NCBI RefSeq assembly: GCF_003885045.1
Contig: NZ_RHJS01000002.1
Span: 3,162,001 to 3,226,000 of the forward strand
Reading direction: 5' to 3'
Source of the DNA: Schaedlerella arabinosiphila
GTDB lineage: Bacteria > Bacillota > Clostridia > Lachnospirales > Lachnospiraceae
DNA: 64,000 nt
A model generated the notes under the pieces. That model was given only the letters and a program-made list of their open reading frames with translations, ran no database searches and had not been told where the DNA came from. How positions within the stretch are numbered: position 1 is the stretch's first letter; every line of letters starts with the position of its first letter. The translations under genes were made by a program, and so were the position numbers. Positions 17,634-27,115 of the stretch are shown in pieces.

Positions 17634-18607
17634 TGATAGTATTCCTCAATTTTATCAATCAGAGACAAAATATATTTATCTTTCATCAATGAATAACGCG
17701 GACTTTTCCCTTCCTTAATCATTAACAAAAACTCTTTTATCTCATTTCTGTATGGTTCCTCATTTATATTATCAGAGTATCCCTCTATATGATCGCCTGA
17801 ATTATTTACATGGATTTTTTCCAACATTCCACTATCAATATTAAGATTGTACAAATCATCATACCCATCCCAGAATAAATGTATTTTCTCACCAATAATT
17901 TCTAATCTTGTTATAGCCTTTCTCGATACTACATCCGCAACAAAAACTCCTATATTACCATTCTCATGATGCAGACTCAAATTCACAGTATCAGGAAAAT
18001 CAATATCCAACCTTGTACATTTCTGAGTTTGGCAGCTAAGACTGTCTATCATACCAAATGTGTTCACGATCCATGGTAATTGTATTGCTAAAATTTCTCG
18101 AATCCCATTTGTTTGCTTTTGTGATACAAAAAAATCTTTATAGCATTCCCAAGGATGCCAATCTGGTAGATACTGTCCCACATGATAAATATAGTTCATT
18201 GGAGAATTCTGCTTCTTTACAAAATCATTTACAAATTCAATTTGTTTTTTGTAGAGCAAAGTACTTGATATAAATACAGAAACATTCTTTATCTTAGACT
18301 TATCAATTATTTCTTCATAAAGATCACTTGTAAGATTTAATTCTGTAAACACCTGAATTCCCGAATCAATTAGTCTCAAAATGATGGATGCATGATGTCC
18401 AGGCGAAGTGCAAACAAAAGCAATTTCTGGCTTTTCATTAATTGCCTCATCCAAGTTACTGTAACCCAGCAAACCATTAGCTTTGATTTGCATAAGCCGT
18501 TCTGGATTACGATCAACACAAATAAATACTGCATTATTAAGAACTTCACTCACAAGTCTAATCCGTCTTCTTCCCATTGAACCATAACCTACTATTAACA
18601 CTTTCAT
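17630..18607 (-). CDS. Gfo/Idh/MocA-family oxidoreductase
   Basis: A 325-residue relative of the next gene, with MKVLIVGYGSMGRRRIRLV at the dinucleotide-binding end. The ATG at 18607 is preferred because GAGG lies 8 nt before it; an ATG 15 bp upstream lacks a site. The EKP motif is not obvious: the matching stretch reads VFTELNLTS, so catalysis or substrate may differ from typical family members. It forms a coupled pair with the downstream oxidoreductase through a 4-bp overlap. Confidence 0.8.
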   Translation of the reverse strand: MKVLIVGYGSMGRRRIRLVSEVLNNAVFICVDRNPERLMQIKANGLLGYSNLDEAINEKPEIAFVCTSPGHHASIILRLIDSGIQVFTELNLTSDLYEEIIDKSKIKNVSVFISSTLLYKKQIEFVNDFVKKQNSPMNYIYHVGQYLPDWHPWECYKDFFVSQKQTNGIREILAIQLPWIVNTFGMIDSLSCQTQKCTRLDIDFPDTVNLSLHHENGNIGVFVADVVSRKAITRLEIIGEKIHLFWDGYDDLYNLNIDSGMLEKIHVNNSGDHIEGYSDNINEEPYRNEIKEFLLMIKEGKSPRYSLMKDKYILSLIDKIEEYYQ

Positions 18608-18684
18608 TGAGATACCTCGCAAAATAGTAATATAATAAATACTGCAATATACTTACTTATTGGTACTTGAATTTTTACTGCTTT

Positions 18685-19314
18685 TTAGTGTTTCTCTTTT
18701 ATCACTATATTTAATCCTTGGCCAAAGACAATTGAATTATCGGGAATATTTGTATTAATCACATAACTGTTTGCTGCCATTGACACATTATTTCCAATTA
18801 CTGATGCCCCTACAATCTTTGAATCAGAATACATCATTACGTCATCACCAATTATTGGATAAATTAGCTCTCCATCTTTATTATAGTTCCCCCCTACAGT
18901 ACATCCTTGGCAAAAATAGAATCTGTTACCATACTTTGCACGCCCCATCACAGCACCAACAGGGTGTTCACATGACCATATATTCGGTAACTCAATCTCA
19001 TACAATAAATCCACCGCATTTAGTGCTTTATTAAGATAATATATTTTATCGCACAGTTTTCTTTCTGCTTCTTTAAGCCAAATAATACGTCCAAGCCAAA
19101 ATAGGAAAACACAATATATCACGCTATTATACGGATATATTTCACCATTGAAATATTTGTTATTAAAAGCAGATATACATTCAACAGTTTTCTTTTTTGC
19201 ACTATAGATATATCGAATCAAAACAGTTTCTTCTTCTCTAGAAGTAAAAAACAAATTATTTAATTGATGTAAAACAATCCTTGTTAATTCATCCATAATA
19301 CTTTTACTTACCAC
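18685..19314 (-). CDS. Serine acetyltransferase-like left-handed beta-helix acetyltransferase
   Basis: A 209-residue protein with an alpha-helical N-terminal part and hexapeptide repeats from about residue 110 on. IWSCEHPVGAVMGRAKYGNR, the QGCTVGGN segment and repeated I/V-G-N/D units resemble CysE-type folds. The usual catalytic DIHPGA is replaced by EHPVGA, so it is more likely a sugar O- or N-acetyltransferase (candidate LegH-like N-acetylation step) than a cysteine-synthesis enzyme. The start is GTG at 19314, overlapping the NeuC-like stop; an ATG at 19296 is an alternative. Confidence 0.75.
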   Translation of the reverse strand: MVSKSIMDELTRIVLHQLNNLFFTSREEETVLIRYIYSAKKKTVECISAFNNKYFNGEIYPYNSVIYCVFLFWLGRIIWLKEAERKLCDKIYYLNKALNAVDLLYEIELPNIWSCEHPVGAVMGRAKYGNRFYFCQGCTVGGNYNKDGELIYPIIGDDVMMYSDSKIVGASVIGNNVSMAANSYVINTNIPDNSIVFGQGLNIVIKEKH

Positions 19315-20461
19315 CTAATCTTCCAATATCATAAAATCCTTTTTTTAAGAAAATCCCATTATCAAATATATTTTTAATCTCTGTAACGATGCGTTTAGAC
19401 GTTTCCCCGTTCCCATATATTCGAGTTTTATTTCTGTGTATCTTTCGGACTTGATCCAAGCTATCAAGAATTTTATTTCTATCACATGGACAGTTGATAA
19501 TTGTATCCACCATTATTCTACCCTTTTGGCGATCCCCAATATTAACTGTTGGCGTTCCTAAAACCGGTGCTTCTAAAATACCACTTGAACTATTTCCCAT
19601 AACAAATTCTGCAAACTTTACTGCACTTAAGTATTTCCTCATTCCAAGAGAATGGACAAGAATAGCATTTCTATACTTCTCAGAAAATTTCTCAAAAATA
19701 CGATTTACGATTTCTCCTCCTTTATCCGCATTTGCTTTAGTAATTACAAATATAATGTCAATACGATTTGCAATCACATCACAAATCGTTCTAGCCTGAT
19801 CTTCAGCAGTTTCGTCTTCCAGTGTAACAGGATGGAACGTAACAACAGAATATTTTTTATCTAGCGAAATACCTATATCATCCCTTATCTCATTCTCGTT
19901 CATTAGTTTTTCATTCAGAATGTTTTCCGTTCCTAATGATCCTACATTAAACACTCTATTGGGAGATTCTCCTAGCTGAATAACTCTATTTCTATACTCC
20001 TCAGTTGCTGTAAAATGAATATAACTCATCTTAGTTAAGGCATGTCTTATACAGTCATCAACAGCCCCCTCAGTAATTTCTCCCCCGTGAATATGTGCGA
20101 TTGGAATCCGTTCATTCATTGCAGCAGAAGCTATCCCCAGCATTTCAGTCCGATCACCAAGAATCACGACCATATCAGGCCGATCATCTCGGAAACATCT
20201 CGCAAATCCCCTAATTGCATTTGCCATAGTTGCTGAAATGTCATAGGCAGAGTTTCCTCCTTCAAGTATAGGAATGATATGCGAGATCGGAAACCCGTCT
20301 TCATATATCGCATTAATCGTATACTCTTGTTTATCAGAAAGATGCGCACCTGTGACAATGAGTTCAAGTTTTAGTTCTTTGTCATTTATTATCCTTCGAA
20401 TGAGTGGTGTAAGCAATCCATATTCTGCTCTGGTGGCGGTAACTATTGCTATTTTTTTCAT
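19304..20461 (-). CDS. UDP-N-acetylglucosamine 2-epimerase, hydrolysing (NeuC/LegG type)
   Basis: A 385-residue GT-B fold enzyme that releases and epimerises a HexNAc from its nucleotide, giving the ManNAc-like six-carbon precursor for NeuB-type synthases. The start KKIAIVTATRAEYGLLTPLI matches NeuC rather than the non-hydrolysing WecB. IVTGAHLS, ILGDRTEML, HIHGGEITEGAVDD and GNSSSGILEAP are conserved family segments. It overlaps the NeuB-like gene by 4 bp. With the LegC- and PtmE-like genes around it, the LegG substrate (a 2,4-diamino-6-deoxy sugar) is more likely than UDP-GlcNAc. Confidence 0.9.
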   Translation of the reverse strand: MKKIAIVTATRAEYGLLTPLIRRIINDKELKLELIVTGAHLSDKQEYTINAIYEDGFPISHIIPILEGGNSAYDISATMANAIRGFARCFRDDRPDMVVILGDRTEMLGIASAAMNERIPIAHIHGGEITEGAVDDCIRHALTKMSYIHFTATEEYRNRVIQLGESPNRVFNVGSLGTENILNEKLMNENEIRDDIGISLDKKYSVVTFHPVTLEDETAEDQARTICDVIANRIDIIFVITKANADKGGEIVNRIFEKFSEKYRNAILVHSLGMRKYLSAVKFAEFVMGNSSSGILEAPVLGTPTVNIGDRQKGRIMVDTIINCPCDRNKILDSLDQVRKIHRNKTRIYGNGETSKRIVTEIKNIFDNGIFLKKGFYDIGRLGGK

Positions 20462-21453
20462 AGCTCTATTAAATCATCCTCTAAAAAATCACGGATTGCG
20501 GTCATCCCCAATACTTCATTCCAGCGCATCGGATTGATCCCCGTCCCCGGACGTTTCGTAGTGAGATTATCTACCGTGAATACTTCGCCTTTTTTAATGT
20601 TTTTTGCTGCTACAATGCTTTTCCTGGCCACTTTAGCATTCTCAATCTCATGATCCACTGGCTTTTTTTCTCCTGTTCCTAATGCAATCTCAACATTTCT
20701 TATTGCTTGTATCATTTCAGCAAGTTCATTTGGTTCGAGGCTTGCCTTGTGATCAGGTCCCTCCATCATCCTGTCGATAGTAAAATGTTTCTCTATAACT
20801 TTTGCTCCCAGAACTACAGCCGCAATAGGAACTTCTATCCCCTGTGTATGATCAGAATAGCCGATATCACAGCCACAATGTTCTTTCATTGAAAGCATTG
20901 CCCTTAAGTTCACATCCTGTATTAACGCTGGATAATTTGTTGTACAATGCAGGAGCGTTATATTACCAGCACCGTTCTTTTTTAAAATATCTAATACAAC
21001 ATCTACCTCTGACATTGTGCTCATACCAGTAGACAAGATTACATCTTTTCCTGTTTTGGCAATTTCAACAAGGTATGGATAATTTGTAATCTCTCCAGAA
21101 GGAACCTTCCATATTTCTTGCAAATCATTTAAAAAGCGAATACTTTCAATATCAAACGGGGTAGCTAAGAATTTTATACCCAATTTTCTACAATATTCAG
21201 CAATATCTACAAAATCATCAAATGGAAGAAGAAGTTTTGATAACATCTCTTTTTGAGATTCTTCTTTTCCAATATTTTTCTTCTGGTATGTTGCCATCTG
21301 AGCTGACTTTGATACAAAAGAATCCAGTTTTGCTGTCTGAAATTTCACGATATCAGCACCGCTTTTTTTTGCAATATCAATTAATTTTTTTGCCAAATCA
21401 ATTGATCCGTTATGATTAACCCCAGCTTCTGCAATTATTAATGTTCTGCTCAT
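20458..21453 (-). CDS. Nonulosonic acid synthase (NeuB/LegI family)
   Basis: A 331-residue synthase that condenses phosphoenolpyruvate with a six-carbon amino sugar to make a sialic-acid-type sugar. It has a TIM-barrel N-terminal domain (IIAEAGVNHNGSIDLAKKLI, KFQTAKLDS, KVPSGEITNYP, GYSDHTQG) and a C-terminal antifreeze-like SAF domain (about 270-331) with IVAAKNIKKGE and KRPGTGI. All core residues look intact. It begins 7 bp after the NeuD-like gene and overlaps the NeuC-like gene by 4 bp, giving a tight synthase-epimerase pair. Confidence 0.93.
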   Translation of the reverse strand: MSRTLIIAEAGVNHNGSIDLAKKLIDIAKKSGADIVKFQTAKLDSFVSKSAQMATYQKKNIGKEESQKEMLSKLLLPFDDFVDIAEYCRKLGIKFLATPFDIESIRFLNDLQEIWKVPSGEITNYPYLVEIAKTGKDVILSTGMSTMSEVDVVLDILKKNGAGNITLLHCTTNYPALIQDVNLRAMLSMKEHCGCDIGYSDHTQGIEVPIAAVVLGAKVIEKHFTIDRMMEGPDHKASLEPNELAEMIQAIRNVEIALGTGEKKPVDHEIENAKVARKSIVAAKNIKKGEVFTVDNLTTKRPGTGINPMRWNEVLGMTAIRDFLEDDLIEL

Positions 21454-21459
21454 TTTACC

Positions 21460-22095
21460 TCATCTATATGCTCCAACAATAGTACTGTTTTCAGGTACGT
21501 CTGTAAGAATAATACTTCCTGCTCCAATGACACTATTTCTACCTATTTTAACTCCTTGGATAATTGTTGAGTTTGCACCAATAAATACATTACTATCTAT
21601 TTCTACACCACCACAGACAGTTGCTCCCACTGCAATATGTGAAAAATCACCTATTTTGCATTCATGCTCTATGATGCAAGCAGTGTTTATTATTGCATAA
21701 TTTCCTATAATGCTATCTGCATTTAAAATAGCATTCTTACCGACAAACACACCAATTCCCATATCCACTGAATTTGAAATCAACGCCGAAGAATCAATGA
21801 TATTGGGTGATTGAAATCCGATTTTCTTACATTTCTCAAAAATATTACGCCGAACATCGGTACTCTTTATACTACCAACCGTTATGAAAGCACTCCGATA
21901 GCCATTTTTGTATAAATCTGGCAAAACCTCGTCTGTTCCAACTACCTTACATCCCAGAAGAGAACTTCCTTCTGGATTATAATAATCAGTAATGACTATT
22001 TCTTTAAAGCAGGCCATTCGCAATGCTGTGTCCAATACAGATTTGCAATGACCACCGCCGCCAACCAGAACAAGTTTACTGGACATATCCTCCAT
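21460..22095 (-). CDS. NeuD-family sugar acetyltransferase
   Basis: A 211-residue PglD/NeuD-type acetyltransferase with an N-terminal Rossmann-like part (KLVLVGGGGHCKSVLDTAL) and a hexapeptide left-handed beta-helix from about residue 95 to the end. The catalytic histidine is probably in the IEHECKIGDFSHIAVGA stretch. Homologues acetylate the amino group of 4-amino sugars or O-acetylate sialic acids, so it could do the LegH step. It overlaps the PtmE-like gene by 20 bp, which suggests translational coupling. ATG codons at 22095 and 22086 both have close GGA motifs. Confidence 0.88.
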   Translation of the reverse strand: MEDMSSKLVLVGGGGHCKSVLDTALRMACFKEIVITDYYNPEGSSLLGCKVVGTDEVLPDLYKNGYRSAFITVGSIKSTDVRRNIFEKCKKIGFQSPNIIDSSALISNSVDMGIGVFVGKNAILNADSIIGNYAIINTACIIEHECKIGDFSHIAVGATVCGGVEIDSNVFIGANSTIIQGVKIGRNSVIGAGSIILTDVPENSTIVGAYR

Positions 22096-23155
22096 TAATC
22101 CTTTCTTCCATCTTCTTCATCTCCTCAAACTGGCCCATATCAAGAAATGACTTTTCACTTATAGGAAACATTCCAACTTTCTTCTTATTAACCATCACTT
22201 TATTTACCAGATCAGTCATATGAAAAATGATTCCTTGGGGTATCCATTTAAATAATTCGGGATTAATTACATACATCCCTGTATTAATGAAATGTGATAG
22301 CTGTGGCTTTTCCTCCATACATTCCACGATTCCTTCTGCTCTTGTATGTATTACACCGTACGGAATAATAGTATTTTTAAGGGATGAAACAATTGTAATA
22401 TCATTTGATGAATCAATATGATAATTAAGAATCTTCTCATAATCAGCTTCTATAAGGATATCACAATTGGTAACAATTACAGGCCGATCAAATTTCTTCT
22501 TTATCAATCTGATGCTACCAGCAGTACCCAATGGTTTGTCTTCATCTACATAATGAATATCATAGGAATGAATAATTTCTGAAAAATATGATTTAATCAT
22601 TTCTTTCTTGTAGTTTACTGTTAAATAAAAATCGGTTACCCCAAAATTGGAAAATCGATTTAATATCCTTTCTAATATAGGAACATCTCCTATGGGAATC
22701 AACGGTTTAGGAAGAATCTTCGTATATGGAAATAGCCTAGTTCCTTCTCCCCCAGCCATAACTATAACAACCGTATCTTTCAATGCGCTTCTTGAAATCT
22801 CTTGTTTCAGTTTTTTGTATGATTCAAGAAAAATGACATCCAGAATCATCATATGATCGTTTACGACAGCAATAGAATGAACCCGTTCCTCATTCATACG
22901 TTTTAATCCTTCTTTTGCCTCAGATTGAAACACATATTTGGGATTATGATTCATTGCATCGCTTACGGTTCCTGCTACCCCTCCAGATGTAATAATCCAG
23001 CGTCTTATATCCCCATCTGTCAAACAACCAACAAGCTTATCTTCAGAATTGACTATATAAACTAATCCACAAGCATTTTTATCGATAGATTTCATGGCAT
23101 CTACGATACTCACATTATTATTACATTTATATTTTGATAATTCTTCACTATTCAT
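22076..23155 (-). CDS. PtmE-like nucleotidyltransferase with CBS pair (GDP-sugar synthesis)
   Basis: A 359-residue two-domain protein. Residues 1-120 hold two CBS motifs (VSIVDAMKSIDKN, LVGCLTDGDIRRWI, SIAVVNDHMMILDVIF), and residues 125-355 form a sugar-1-phosphate nucleotidyltransferase with VIVMAGGEGTRLFPYTKILPKP and a VTNCDILIE metal site. This architecture is that of PtmE, which makes GDP-glucosamine in the GDP-linked legionaminic acid route. Its presence next to NeuB, NeuC and NeuD homologues points to that route rather than to UDP-linked neuraminic acid. The ATG is at 23155, and about 195 bp of upstream DNA shows no gene. Confidence 0.85.
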   Translation of the reverse strand: MNSEELSKYKCNNNVSIVDAMKSIDKNACGLVYIVNSEDKLVGCLTDGDIRRWIITSGGVAGTVSDAMNHNPKYVFQSEAKEGLKRMNEERVHSIAVVNDHMMILDVIFLESYKKLKQEISRSALKDTVVIVMAGGEGTRLFPYTKILPKPLIPIGDVPILERILNRFSNFGVTDFYLTVNYKKEMIKSYFSEIIHSYDIHYVDEDKPLGTAGSIRLIKKKFDRPVIVTNCDILIEADYEKILNYHIDSSNDITIVSSLKNTIIPYGVIHTRAEGIVECMEEKPQLSHFINTGMYVINPELFKWIPQGIIFHMTDLVNKVMVNKKKVGMFPISEKSFLDMGQFEEMKKMEERINGGYVQ

Positions 23156-23351
23156 CTTAAATTTTAATCCCTTAATTCATTGACTCAGTGTCCTAAAGAA
23201 TTTTTCAAGTGCTGATTTTATAATTAATTTTTTTAAGACTAATGCAAGAGTCCTCTACAAAAATTAATATCCTTACTATAATCATGTATTATGCCTAATA
23301 TAACAATACTTCTAATTTCATCTATATACTTATTTCATTCCATTTTGTCCA

Positions 23352-24560
23352 CTATAATGATTCTAAAAAATCAATGATATCATAGATATGGCTTCTTCCT
23401 GCTATATCTCCATCAAATCCTACCTTTATATAGGAATTTGCTGATTTAATATAACAATTATTATCTATTCTCATCTGCTCTATTAGAATATCTGATACCT
23501 CATCTTCTTTAATATGATCGATATTGATTGTTTCTTTGTTTAATTTTTTACTTGTATTTTCACAATATGTAATATTTTTAGGTAGTTTATACAACTCATC
23601 TTGTATGATAAATATAATCGGTTTAAGATACATAACTCCATACAAAAAACTTGTTGATGCAGAAGTCATTATAAACTCTGCATCTCTAACCAATAAACTA
23701 GTCTTAAATTTTTCTATGCGGAATCCATTATATGATTCAGGATGCTTTTCATAGTCTGATCTCGGATGTGCTGCAATCACTACTTTATAACCAGAGTATT
23801 TCTCAATCCAGCAAAAGAATTGCTTTAATGAATTATAATATTTCGCAGGATCTATTCTATTTTTTCCTGATATGAGCTCTACATCTGGATGATAAGGAGC
23901 ATAAAAATCAAGCCATACACAATACTTTTCCGGTACAATTCTCTGTTTTCCTTTATTCTCAAGAGCTTCTTCATAAAAATTAGAATGAATTGTTTTATAG
24001 GTTGTATGTTCATCACAAACTAAGCGCTTTCTAAAATCTGCCTCCTCATCAGGTGAATTACAAATAATGAAATCACAGGCCTTAATTCCTAATTTTTTTC
24101 TTGGTAACCTACGATATAATCCGTTTGCTATTCTTTTAAAAGAAAGTCCATAAAGAAAAGAACTTATTCTTTTTCTTGTTGTCATGAAACTTGCTGTTTG
24201 ATAGCTTGTACCTAGAATCAAATATCCATAGTCTCTCCGGTTCTTTGATAAATATCTAAATAATTGAAAAAATTCCACAAGACAATCAAATGTAACTATT
24301 ATAACTGCATCATAATACTCATCTAATAATTTAAAGAGTTCAATATTTGTATAAACTCTATGTACATATTTTTCTTCATAATTAATCAGACCGGTTACTG
24401 TATTGTTATATGCCGGCCGGTTAGAAAAATAAGAAGTATCTATCAGTTCTATATTATAACCTAAATTTAGAAAATCAGAAATCTTAAATAATGATAAATA
24501 ACTCTTCGGTATTGGAGTATGAAATAAAAAAACGATTTTTCTCTTATTATTAGTATTCAC
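23352..24560 (-). CDS. Putative GT-B glycosyltransferase, unrecognised family
   Basis: A 402-residue soluble protein with a GTG start at 24560. KIVFLFHTPIPKSYLSLFK at the N-terminus and YKVVIAAHPRSDYEKHP, FIMTSASTSFLYGVM and KPIIFIIQDEL in the C-terminal half give a GT-B-like pattern. The His-Pro motif and Ser/Thr-rich acceptor loop recall bacterial sialyltransferases and capsule polymerases. A CMP-nonulosonate transferase would fit, as the operon makes that donor. I do not recognise a defined family, so this is an inference from layout and motifs. Confidence 0.55.
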   Translation of the reverse strand: MNTNNKRKIVFLFHTPIPKSYLSLFKISDFLNLGYNIELIDTSYFSNRPAYNNTVTGLINYEEKYVHRVYTNIELFKLLDEYYDAVIIVTFDCLVEFFQLFRYLSKNRRDYGYLILGTSYQTASFMTTRKRISSFLYGLSFKRIANGLYRRLPRKKLGIKACDFIICNSPDEEADFRKRLVCDEHTTYKTIHSNFYEEALENKGKQRIVPEKYCVWLDFYAPYHPDVELISGKNRIDPAKYYNSLKQFFCWIEKYSGYKVVIAAHPRSDYEKHPESYNGFRIEKFKTSLLVRDAEFIMTSASTSFLYGVMYLKPIIFIIQDELYKLPKNITYCENTSKKLNKETINIDHIKEDEVSDILIEQMRIDNNCYIKSANSYIKVGFDGDIAGRSHIYDIIDFLESL

Positions 24561-24598
24561 AATTACTAGCTATCCTTTATATTTCCTTCTAAGTTTAA

Positions 24599-25147
24599 TT
24601 AAGTACTTTTTATAGTTTTGATTACTTTTGCTGGAATTCCAACAGCCACACTATAGTCAGGAATGTCATGTGTCACTACTGCATTTGCTCCAATCACACA
24701 GTGCTTTCCTATTTTTGCTCCGATTATACATACATTTTCCCCAATCCAAGATCCCTCACCAATTTTCACATCACCTGCAAAATTAGTCCCTTGTTGAAAT
24801 ATTGGCCTTGCAATATCATTATAATTATGATTGCAATCCGATATATATACTCTATCTGCAATTAAAACAGAATCTTCTATTTGAACATTTTTTTTCCCTA
24901 CTATATGTGAAAAATGTCCTATTTGAACATGGTTTCCAATAGAGAGTGTTACCGCATCTGCAACATTGTTATTTCCCATTAGCCATGCGTAATGTGCAAT
25001 AAATGTTCTACTACCTATTGATATACTTTTAGTTTCTGATAACTGCATTGGCGAAAAAATCGTTGTTTTCATCCCAATATTTGAAAATCTATGTTTATAC
25101 AAAAACTGCGTAAGTAATCTGTATATAGCTATCTTTACAATATTCAT
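24599..25147 (-). CDS. Hexapeptide-repeat sugar O-acetyltransferase
   Basis: A 182-residue left-handed beta-helix acetyltransferase of the CatB/LacA type. Repeated hexapeptides run from about residue 40 to 170, with SDCNHNYNDIARPI for the active-site loop and GEGSWIGENVCIIGAKIGKHCVIGANAVVTHDIPDYSVAVGIPAKVIK at the C-terminal end in the canonical family pattern. It probably acetylates a hydroxyl of a repeat-unit sugar. Located between the GT-B-like and GT2 genes. Confidence 0.88.
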   Translation of the reverse strand: MNIVKIAIYRLLTQFLYKHRFSNIGMKTTIFSPMQLSETKSISIGSRTFIAHYAWLMGNNNVADAVTLSIGNHVQIGHFSHIVGKKNVQIEDSVLIADRVYISDCNHNYNDIARPIFQQGTNFAGDVKIGEGSWIGENVCIIGAKIGKHCVIGANAVVTHDIPDYSVAVGIPAKVIKTIKST

Positions 25148-25200
25148 CTTGATTATGACCTATAAATCCTTTTCGCTAGACAAAATTTTGCTTTCATCCT

Positions 25201-26097
25201 CTATTTTCTTTGTTTTTGGAACTTGTGAAATATGCTCTTTTCTATTAGGCTGATTTTATACAGCATTTTATAAATCCAAATACCGAGAGGCGGTATTTCA
25301 AGACATTCAGACATATATACGCCACCGCTATCAACTATTAATTTGTTGATTTTTTCATAATCATCATATTCTTTATTCATGGATGAACATCCCAAATGTA
25401 CTATTGGGTGTTTCATAAGAACAAACAGTTTTTTACCATTCTTATACAGTTTATGTGCATATAAATCTTCCTCATGATATAAATAGGTTTTCTCATTAAA
25501 TCCACCCACTTCGTCAAAGACACTTCGTTTCGTCATAATAAAACAGCTAATCAAAACTTCTGCTTCAAAAGCGTCATGCTGAACAGCCTCTTCAACATCA
25601 TAAAACCATAGAAATTCTTTTTTATTTCTGTAATATAGTCTCCTCGTAATTGGCATTACAGTCAGCATTAATTGTCCATAAGTAGGTCTTTTCCATGCAA
25701 AATCTCTGGCATAATCCTTTTCTTTTGTCAATTCCATAGGGCATACTGCCGCCACATTTTTGTGGCAATCCAAAAACTCTATCATATCTGTAATACTTTC
25801 TTTAGTTACAATTACATCCGGATTAGAAAAAAGGAAATAATCTATATCCGTGCATATCTTTTTCGCATATGTCGCTCCAAAGTTATTTCCTTTAGCTATT
25901 CCATTATTTCCAGTAGTTTGAATCACATGAATATGATCCGCTTCATACTCCTTAAGTTTTTCATATGAATCATCTGGAGAACAGTTATCTACGACAATAA
26001 TCTCATCTAAAATATTAAATTGACTTACAGCTTTAACAAGATTAATCGTCGATTCACTATCTCTATACATAAGAATAATGATTGCACACTTACTCAT
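25201..26097 (-). CDS. GT2-family glycosyltransferase (rhamnosyltransferase-like)
   Basis: A 298-residue GT-A enzyme. IIILMYRDSESTINLVKAV and EIIVVDNCSPDDSYEKL lead into NNGIAKGNNFGATYA and FLFSNPDVIV, the NPDV motif seen in rhamnosyltransferase-like GT2 enzymes. FDEVGGFNEKTYLYHEEDL gives the ED catalytic pair. The C-terminal GTs of this group add a deoxy sugar, so it may use a CDP- or dTDP-linked donor. It overlaps the O-acyltransferase gene by 8 bp. Confidence 0.88.
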   Translation of the reverse strand: MSKCAIIILMYRDSESTINLVKAVSQFNILDEIIVVDNCSPDDSYEKLKEYEADHIHVIQTTGNNGIAKGNNFGATYAKKICTDIDYFLFSNPDVIVTKESITDMIEFLDCHKNVAAVCPMELTKEKDYARDFAWKRPTYGQLMLTVMPITRRLYYRNKKEFLWFYDVEEAVQHDAFEAEVLISCFIMTKRSVFDEVGGFNEKTYLYHEEDLYAHKLYKNGKKLFVLMKHPIVHLGCSSMNKEYDDYEKINKLIVDSGGVYMSECLEIPPLGIWIYKMLYKISLIEKSIFHKFQKQRK

Positions 26098-27112
26098 TTT
26101 TCCGTCTCCCCAATAACAAAAAATTTAAAATTTTTATTTTAGATATCACTTTTGTAGTCAAATAGCTTATTGCTAATATGGCTATTGTTTCTATAATCAT
26201 TCCCCACCATGTAATATTAAAGCGAACAGCAAGCCACCTTAATACAATATTTAATTGCATTGAAATGATATATATTCCCATAGAATTTTTCCCTATTTCC
26301 TGTATTACCCCGTTCTCTTTCAATGGAATAAAGATTCTAACTGATAGTAGAATACATACACTTCCTATGATGCCAATTATCGTTCTATATATATCCCATA
26401 TAAAAATACCAACAGCTCCCTTTCTTAATAATGACCAATAGCCAATATAAATATATCCGTTTCTTTTGTAAAACATAAAAAGAGCTGTAAAGAGGACAGC
26501 CCCAATTAATAATCCCTTTTTATAGTCAAATGTATTTTTTATCTGATTTCCATATTCTTTCATATAATATCCCGATATGAAACATGGAAACATAAATTTA
26601 TAACATTCTGAATTAAATAAATCAGGAGTAAAAAAGGTTGCTAATAACAAAAGTGTCAAACAAACAATTTGAAGCTTACGATTAACTATTTTAAATACAA
26701 GTATTGAACCAATTGAACAATATAATACGGCCCATAGAAACCAATAACTTACAATACAATGATATCCAAATTTTACAATTTTATATAATACCCCCCCCGC
26801 ATTTACAAAATCTTTTCCATTGATAATAAGATTCCATGATAACAAAGGGATCAATAAACTGCTACATCTTTCAATTAGTATTTTTTTTGTAGTCTTTCTT
26901 TTTACTGTTGTGTTGAATAGATAACCGCTGATCATCATAAAAAGAGGCATATGAAAAGAATATATAAATTTAAAAACTATATTGTCAAAAAAACCATCGC
27001 TATTTCCATAAGATATTTGAATTGAATGACCTAAAATCATGAATATTATAGCTATACCTTTTGACACATCTAACTCTGGTACATGTATTTTTTTATTTTC
27101 TATTTTACACAT
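26090..27112 (-). CDS. Acyltransferase 3 family membrane O-acyltransferase with in-frame G8 tract
   Basis: A 340-residue integral membrane protein with about ten helices. ELDVSKGIAIIFMILGHSI at the N-terminus carries the conserved arginine-free KGIA variant and GH motif, and MPLFMMISGYLF is the second family signature (OatA/NodX-like). It would transfer an acyl group, usually acetate, to a sugar of the exported glycan. A run of eight G on the coding strand (26791-26798) encodes Ala-Gly-Gly about a third of the way in. In such AT-rich DNA this is a likely slippage site, so expression may vary by frameshift. Confidence 0.87.
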   Translation of the reverse strand: MCKIENKKIHVPELDVSKGIAIIFMILGHSIQISYGNSDGFFDNIVFKFIYSFHMPLFMMISGYLFNTTVKRKTTKKILIERCSSLLIPLLSWNLIINGKDFVNAGGVLYKIVKFGYHCIVSYWFLWAVLYCSIGSILVFKIVNRKLQIVCLTLLLLATFFTPDLFNSECYKFMFPCFISGYYMKEYGNQIKNTFDYKKGLLIGAVLFTALFMFYKRNGYIYIGYWSLLRKGAVGIFIWDIYRTIIGIIGSVCILLSVRIFIPLKENGVIQEIGKNSMGIYIISMQLNIVLRWLAVRFNITWWGMIIETIAILAISYLTTKVISKIKILNFLLLGRRKNE

Positions 27113-27115
27113 AAT

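Noticed and set aside
18685..19314. Serine O-acetyltransferase of cysteine synthesis (CysE)
   Set aside because: The DIHPGA catalytic motif is replaced and the gene lies in a nonulosonate operon, so a sugar acetyltransferase is more likely.
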